Positions 59,178-64,000 of a DNA stretch of 64,000 nt are shown in pieces. Position numbers and translations under genes: made by a program. Origin of the DNA: Hydrogenophaga sp. Root209 (GTDB lineage: Bacteria; Pseudomonadota; Gammaproteobacteria; Burkholderiales; Burkholderiaceae_C); assembly GCF_001428625.1 (NCBI RefSeq), contig NZ_LMIE01000030.1, positions 203,400 through 267,399 of the forward strand. The letters are read 5' to 3'. A model generated the notes under the pieces. It saw only the letters and a program-made list of their open reading frames with translations, did no database searches and was not told where the DNA came from. How positions within the stretch are numbered: the first letter of the stretch is position 1; each line of letters opens with the position of its first letter.

Positions 59178-61546
59178 TGGATGTGGGCTCGCCGTTGTAT
59201 CGGAGGCTTCAGGGCAGATGTGAAGCGCCAACCGACGTGTTGAAGCAGGGCCAGGCCACAAGCCAATACCGCGAGCACGAACACGAAACGGATCCAGAGC
59301 GCCGCACCCGTCACATACTGAGTCCGGTCGGTGCTCAGCAAAAATTGCAGCGCTGAAAACACCTTCTCGTACTTGATGACGTTCTGCTCCAACCCCGCCA
59401 GGATCGCAAAGGGCGCCACGAGCGTTCCAACGACCATCGTTGGCACCAGACTGCGCCAAAGGCTGGGTACCGCAATCAGCACCGACAGCGAAGACGCCGC
59501 GAGACAAATTCCCAACGCACCCATCGCCAGCCAAGAGGCCGCAGAGAAGGCCGCTTGGCTGGCCATGAGCTCGATCAGATTGTCGGTCGCCGCCTGGTCC
59601 ACGACGACCCAATACAGTGGGTAGGCCAGCACGGCGGACACCAACAGACCATTGACAAAGGCAGGCAATCGGCGCGGGTCCATGAGCATGGCTACAAACA
59701 GGCAGGCCAACCCTACCTGAATTCCGATGGACGTCCACAGGGCCATGAAACGCAGCAACCGCTCCCACTCCCAGGGCCAATCCAGGACTGGCGATCCCAC
59801 CACATCGTGAATGCTCTCCAGAGGCACACCCAAACGCAGCAGTCCATAACAAAGTGCACCGATGAGCGGCAAGCCAAGGGGTGCCGCGAAGACCCACAAC
59901 GGCGAGCGGTTCAAGAGCAACAGGGGGGCATTGGCCAGGAGAAACAGGCAGATGGCCATGGCCATTGAAGACACCAGACCCAACGGGCCAACGGCGATCA
60001 GTTCGCGCACGTTGTAGGGCACACCCGGAAGGTTCACGGCCACAGAGAGGGCAACCGCCAATGCCAGGACAAACCCCACGTGGAGGCGCACGCCACCACG
60101 GGCAGGACCCGCTGCCAGCGGCGCAGGGGCTCTCGCGCGCACGGCCGGCACGGGAATGGATCGAACCTCGGCCAGGCGAGGCAGCGAGGGAACCGTGGAC
60201 ACCGACCAGCGAGCCAGTCGAAAACCCAGCACCCCACCCAGAAAGGCCAGACCCGCATCGGTCAGGTCAGCCACCTTGCCAGGCAGGAAGACCTGTCCAG
60301 CCTCCACCACCACAGCCACCAGCAACAGCAAGAACACGGTGGCCCCTGAAAGCTTGGCGACTCTCCCTCGGACCCGGGCATTGAGGGTCAGGAACCAAAG
60401 CACCCCGCCGGGAAGAAAGAACCCGATCCGCCGGAGGACTTCGTTGATGGCGCGGTATTCGTCAGCCAGCTGGTAGGTGGTGAAAGGAACCCGCAGCCAG
60501 GACATCCATTCGTCGCCAGAAGGCATGCGGAAACTGAACGGATACCAGAAGACGACCAACACCAGCAACAGCCACGCCACCCAGGTACTGAGCCAGCGCC
60601 CCGCTCCAATGCGCTCGGTGGCTTGCACCGAGGCCAGGCTCCAGAACCGGGCACATCCACTGCCCAGGACCACACCCATCCCCGCCAGCAACACGTCCGT
60701 GACGTCGGTGACCCGGGTGAACACGAACAGTTGAAGCCCCTCGATCACTGCTCCCATCAAGAGGCCGCGCAGCAAGGTTTTTCGCAAGCTCAAGGGGCCC
60801 GACAGATACAGGAAAACGCCAACGGGAAGCCAGATGGCGATGTCGGACACGCACTCGTAAACACGCTCGGAGACATCGCCAGTCAAGCCCGCAAACGGCA
60901 TCAGGATCACGCGTCCCTCGGCCCACTTGTGATAGATCTCCACGGGATTGATGGTCAGATCCAGTGGAAGCAGGCTGAAGCCCAGCAGCACCGCCAGATA
61001 GGCCTTGAGCGCACGGCTCAAACGCGCGGAACTGCGCTCGCGGCGCCACCAACCCAGCAGCCATTCGGACACCGCCGCACCCCATCGATGTTGCGCCGTC
61101 AATCCAATGACCGTGCCCAGATTCTGCGCAACCACATCGCTCCAGGACATCGTGCGCGGGGGAAAGAACTGCTGTGCGAACTCAACACCCACAGCCATCA
61201 ACAGAATGCCCACCGCAATCACGCCCCGCAGCATCCAGGTACCCATCCACGAGCGCCCGGGCAACAGGCACTGGGCCGCAGCAAAAGCCACTGGAATGGT
61301 CAGCAGCACATTGCTGGCCTTGTCAACGCGGGAGCCCATGCCCAGATCGTCGGCCCCAAACGTCATGAACCGGGCGACGGCTTCAGCCCACGGCAAGGGC
61401 TGAAAGTTCAGCGGCACCAGGCTGCCGTACACGACGAACAGAATGCTCGCCAACAGCAACCACCGCCAAAGCCGCACGACCTCGACAGAACCGGCAACCC
61501 GCGGACGAAGGAGCGGCACCTCGCCGCCACGATTCGCTGCGTTCAC
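59174..61546 (-). CDS. Large multi-domain VanZ-like membrane protein
   Basis: 790 residues, GTG start. Three VanZ-like units are visible: around YGSLVPLNFQPLPW (residue 40) with SNVLLTIPVAFA, around SLLPLDLTINPVEI (residue 195), and near SFRMPSGDEW (residue 345); each includes the D-x-x-x-N or D-x-x-A pattern (WSDVVAQNLGT, DVTDVLLAGMG, DLTDAGLAFLGG). A C-terminal third of eight or so hydrophobic segments with no VanZ signature follows. Known in XrtA loci; function unknown. Coupled to the acetyltransferase gene. Confidence 0.88.
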   Translation of the reverse strand: MNAANRGGEVPLLRPRVAGSVEVVRLWRWLLLASILFVVYGSLVPLNFQPLPWAEAVARFMTFGADDLGMGSRVDKASNVLLTIPVAFAAAQCLLPGRSWMGTWMLRGVIAVGILLMAVGVEFAQQFFPPRTMSWSDVVAQNLGTVIGLTAQHRWGAAVSEWLLGWWRRERSSARLSRALKAYLAVLLGFSLLPLDLTINPVEIYHKWAEGRVILMPFAGLTGDVSERVYECVSDIAIWLPVGVFLYLSGPLSLRKTLLRGLLMGAVIEGLQLFVFTRVTDVTDVLLAGMGVVLGSGCARFWSLASVQATERIGAGRWLSTWVAWLLLVLVVFWYPFSFRMPSGDEWMSWLRVPFTTYQLADEYRAINEVLRRIGFFLPGGVLWFLTLNARVRGRVAKLSGATVFLLLLVAVVVEAGQVFLPGKVADLTDAGLAFLGGVLGFRLARWSVSTVPSLPRLAEVRSIPVPAVRARAPAPLAAGPARGGVRLHVGFVLALAVALSVAVNLPGVPYNVRELIAVGPLGLVSSMAMAICLFLLANAPLLLLNRSPLWVFAAPLGLPLIGALCYGLLRLGVPLESIHDVVGSPVLDWPWEWERLLRFMALWTSIGIQVGLACLFVAMLMDPRRLPAFVNGLLVSAVLAYPLYWVVVDQAATDNLIELMASQAAFSAASWLAMGALGICLAASSLSVLIAVPSLWRSLVPTMVVGTLVAPFAILAGLEQNVIKYEKVFSALQFLLSTDRTQYVTGAALWIRFVFVLAVLACGLALLQHVGWRFTSALKPPIQRRAHIH

Positions 61547-61671
61547 CTGAACAAACCTATGTGGCTATGCTTCGTCACAACTGTTGGCAAGTGCGAAAGG
61601 GGTTGCAGAAATACGAACATAGTACCCTTGCCACCTGCTCAAAACCTTCTGACAGCCTTGTCAGGCCCCAG

Positions 61672-62841
61672 ATGCCCACTCCCCCCCGCCACGTCGTTCA
61701 CCTCATCTACCGTTTCACCACCGGCGGTCTCGAGAACGTCGTCGTCCAGCTCATCAACAACCTGCCCCACGGTGAGTTCCGGCACACCGTGGTGGCCATC
61801 ACCGATGCGGACCACCAGTTTGTCCAGCGCATCGAACGCAAAGACGTCAACGTCATCTGCCTCAACAAGCCACCGGGGCAGCCCTTCGCCCTGTACCCCA
61901 AGACGTACCGTCTGTTGCGCCGCCTCAAACCCGACGTGGTGCACACCTGCAACCTGGCGGCCCTGGAATTCATGCCCATGGCGGCGCTGGCCGGTGTTCC
62001 CCTGCGGGTACACGCCGAGCACGGCATGGACATGGGCGAGATCAACACCAAGGGCTCCCGCTACCTCACCTTGCGCAAGATCTACAAACCCTTTGTGCAT
62101 GAGTTCATTGCCGTGTCCAAGCCACTGCAGGGCTACCTGCAGCGCAAGCTGGGCGTGGCGCCAGCGCACGTCCACCTCATTCCCAACGGGGTGGACACGC
62201 ACATGTTCCGGCCACCCCATGCGCAAGATCCCGCGCCACCCGGTTTTCCTTTCGAACGCGATCGGCATTGGGTCATCGGCACCGTGGGGCGACAGGTCCA
62301 TATCAAGAACCCCTTGATGCTGGTGGACGCATTCATCGATCTGGCCCAGTCCAGCATGGACGGCACCGAGCGCCTGCGTCTGGCCATGGTGGGCGACGGC
62401 CCCTTGCTCGGCGAGATCGCCAAACGCGTGCGTGCCGCAAACCTGGAAGACCGGGCATGGCTGCCAGGCGTGCGCGGCGATGTGGCCGACATCCTGCGCT
62501 CGCTGGACTGCTTTGTTCTACCCTCGCTCTCCGAAGGCACCTCATGCACCCTGCAAGAGGCGATGGCCACCGGTTTGCGCATCGTGGTCACCGATGTGGG
62601 CGGCAATGCCGAATTGCTGGAGCACGGCGCGTGCGGAAGTCTTGTGCCCTCGGGGAATGTTGAGGCCCTGAAATTGCAACTGCTCCAGCAGCTCCGGGGT
62701 TCAGGGCACGATCAAGCCGCGGCCGCCCTGAACTCGGCACGCGAGCGCCATGGCCTGTCCGTCGTCATGCAGCAATACCGAGAGCTGTTCCTCGGCCGTC
62801 CGCGCTCCGTGAGCGCTGCAGCAGCACGCCATGAGCCTTGA
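61672..62841 (+). CDS. TIGR03088 family PEP-CTERM/XrtA system glycosyltransferase
   Basis: 389 residues, GT4 family. Opening HVVHLIYRFTTGGLENVVVQ is the classic of this family, with HAEHGMDMGEINTK, NGVDTHMF, GTVGRQVHIKNPLML and the E-x7-E motif in LSEGTSCTLQEAMATG. It adds a sugar to the growing exopolysaccharide. In related genomes it lies next to the exosortase gene xrtA. The stop overlaps the next gene by 11 bases. Confidence 0.94.
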   Translation: MPTPPRHVVHLIYRFTTGGLENVVVQLINNLPHGEFRHTVVAITDADHQFVQRIERKDVNVICLNKPPGQPFALYPKTYRLLRRLKPDVVHTCNLAALEFMPMAALAGVPLRVHAEHGMDMGEINTKGSRYLTLRKIYKPFVHEFIAVSKPLQGYLQRKLGVAPAHVHLIPNGVDTHMFRPPHAQDPAPPGFPFERDRHWVIGTVGRQVHIKNPLMLVDAFIDLAQSSMDGTERLRLAMVGDGPLLGEIAKRVRAANLEDRAWLPGVRGDVADILRSLDCFVLPSLSEGTSCTLQEAMATGLRIVVTDVGGNAELLEHGACGSLVPSGNVEALKLQLLQQLRGSGHDQAAAALNSARERHGLSVVMQQYRELFLGRPRSVSAAAARHEP

Positions 62842-64000
62842 TTCACCCAGCGTTCCCGGCATGACATCTTCCCTGCCCAGCAACGAGGCTTTCGCCCGCC
62901 GGCATCGTGTGGTCATGAGCGGGCCGCTGCCGCCCGCCATCGGTGGCATGGCCTCGGTCGTGGGCGCGCTCAGCCAGTCCCTGCTCGCCAGCCAGACCCA
63001 CCTGACACTGTTCGACACCGGCAAGAAGACGGCAGCCAACCGGACCCTGCTGCAAGGCATCCGGGCGCGCCTGCAGTTGATGCGCGATTGGTCCGCCCTG
63101 CTCGCTGGCCAACCCGGAACCATTGCCCATATTCACACCTGCAGCGGCTTCACCTTCTTCCTCGACGGCCTGCTCGCCTTCGTGGCCCGCTGGCACGGCT
63201 GCCGGGTGGTGTTGCACGTGCATGGCGGACTTTTCGACGCCTTTCTCGACGGGCTCAACCCCGCCATGCTGCGCATCGCACAACACATCGCGCGCCGGGC
63301 CGATCTCGTGCTCGCCTTGTCGGAGGACTGGCGGGAGCGATTGGGGCAACGGTTGCCAGGAAGCCGCATCGCCGTTTTGCAAAACGGCGTGGCCGAACCC
63401 ACCTGCGAGCCTCAACGCGGAACCAACGCACGCACCACATTCCTGTTCCTGGGCAATTTAAGTCACCTCAAAGGTGTTCCCGTGTTGCTGGATGCACTGG
63501 AGCTGGCCCAGGCCGACTGGTGCGTTCAGCTGGCTGGCAACGAAAGCGAGCCTGGCTACAGGGAGCGGCTCGGCGATGAGATTGAGCGCCGCGGGCTGGC
63601 GGAGCGCGCCACCCTTCTGGGGCCTGTGGTGGGCGAGGCCAAGCAACAACTTCTGGCTCGGGCTGACGCGTTCGTGTTGCCCTCGCTGGCCGAAGGCTTG
63701 CCCATGTCACTCCTCGAAGCCATGGCTGCGCGCCTGCCGGTGGTGGCAACGACCGTGGGCGCCATTCCGGAAGTCATCGATGAAGGCGTTGAAGGACACC
63801 TCGTCCCACCGGGTGAAGCGGCTCCTCTGGCACAGGCCATGGACAGGTTGGCGGTGTTGACGCCGTTGCAACGTGAGTCCATGGGCCGCGCTGCGCATGC
63901 CAGCTACACGTTGGGCTACAGCGTGGATGCGATGGCGCAGACGCTGCTGGGCATTTACGAACGCGAGTTCGTTGTCAGTGCGACATCCAGCACCGCGCAA
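62831..64000 (+). CDS. Glycosyltransferase family 4 protein (3' end beyond window)
   Basis: 390 codons are visible from ATG 62831 with no stop before the window edge. SGPLPPAIGGMASVVGALSQSL at the N-terminus, VVLHVHGGLFDAF, the GT4 donor motif LGNLSHLKGVPVLLDAL and the E-x7-E motif LAEGLPMSLLEAMAARLPV are all present. The visible length is near that of a complete GT4 enzyme, so the stop should be close. It overlaps the preceding gene and is probably cotranslated with it. Confidence 0.92.
   Translation, partial: MSLDSPSVPGMTSSLPSNEAFARRHRVVMSGPLPPAIGGMASVVGALSQSLLASQTHLTLFDTGKKTAANRTLLQGIRARLQLMRDWSALLAGQPGTIAHIHTCSGFTFFLDGLLAFVARWHGCRVVLHVHGGLFDAFLDGLNPAMLRIAQHIARRADLVLALSEDWRERLGQRLPGSRIAVLQNGVAEPTCEPQRGTNARTTFLFLGNLSHLKGVPVLLDALELAQADWCVQLAGNESEPGYRERLGDEIERRGLAERATLLGPVVGEAKQQLLARADAFVLPSLAEGLPMSLLEAMAARLPVVATTVGAIPEVIDEGVEGHLVPPGEAAPLAQAMDRLAVLTPLQRESMGRAAHASYTLGYSVDAMAQTLLGIYEREFVVSATSSTAQ

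Noticed and set aside
58152-59897. A longer (581-residue) version of the FemAB-like protein
   Set aside because: The first 240 residues are an alternative frame of the VanZ gene; the domain begins near 59177.

Overview
The window reads as chromosomal DNA of a high-GC betaproteobacterium, most likely Burkholderiales/Comamonadaceae (Hydrogenophaga-like is a guess from gene content only). The support is the yhbY/rlmE-ftsH-folP-glmM housekeeping block, a complete XrtA/PEP-CTERM exopolysaccharide locus with prsK-prsR-prsT, and the short dispersed repeats. Genes are packed on both strands. No gene-free stretch exceeds 300 bases; the longest gaps (about 200-260 b at 1518-1726, 33706-33943, 48639-48838, 50465-50724 and 56326-56578) mostly hold the regulatory sites listed. 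I saw no rRNA, tRNA, CRISPR array, insertion sequence or prophage.

1-8.6 kb is a phosphate-starvation block: pstC (cut by the window edge), pstS, ppx, a lysine/alanine-rich DNA-binding protein, sixA, ppk, a lipid-type glycosyltransferase and olsB. PhoB-box-like 11-bp-period TGTCA repeats sit before pstS/ppx, before the histone-like gene (a perfect match) and before ppk, with a weak one before olsB. 8.6-16.1 kb is a long arsenic operon: an unrecognised gene resembling circularly permuted ATP-grasp enzymes, the ArsJ-associated GAPDH, arsJ, arsR, arsC, acr3, a COG0701 permease and a small thioredoxin-like protein. Near-identical TTCAA-N6-TTGAA palindromes flank the unknown gene.

16.1-30 kb is mainly housekeeping: a DOMON-like protein, NamZ/DUF1343, a GNAT, glmM, folP, ftsH, rlmE, yhbY, an M3 oligopeptidase, a secreted glutaredoxin-like protein, rpiA and pyrD.

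28.8-49.6 kb is the exosortase-A-associated region. A minus-strand operon (33.7 to 28.8 kb) encodes a small exported four-cysteine protein, a PqqD-like chaperone, an HprK-related kinase A, a nucleotidyltransferase, a secreted trypsin-like protease and an FAD oxidoreductase (the HPr-rel-A cassette plus extras). Next come prsT, prsR, prsK, an EPS priming glycosyltransferase, an O-antigen-ligase-like protein with an inserted periplasmic domain, a PLP decarboxylase, an acyl-CoA ligase, an acyl carrier protein, two alpha/beta hydrolases and an N-acyl amino acid synthase-like acyltransferase. Sigma-54-type -24/-12 promoters lie before the HPr-rel-A operon, the acyltransferase and the PEP-CTERM protein gene. 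Two of them share an identical 16-bp upstream box, which suggests one PrsK/PrsR regulon.

49.7-58.1 kb holds a PEP-CTERM protein gene and, divergently, ThiF-like E1, LolA-like protein, outer-membrane barrel, MMPL/RND transporter, methyltransferase and a second acyltransferase. This looks like a lipid or N-acyl amino acid biosynthesis and export cluster. 58.1-64 kb returns to EPS functions (FemAB/BioF2-like acetyltransferase, triple-VanZ membrane protein, two glycosyltransferases). The exosortase gene xrtA itself is not in the window.
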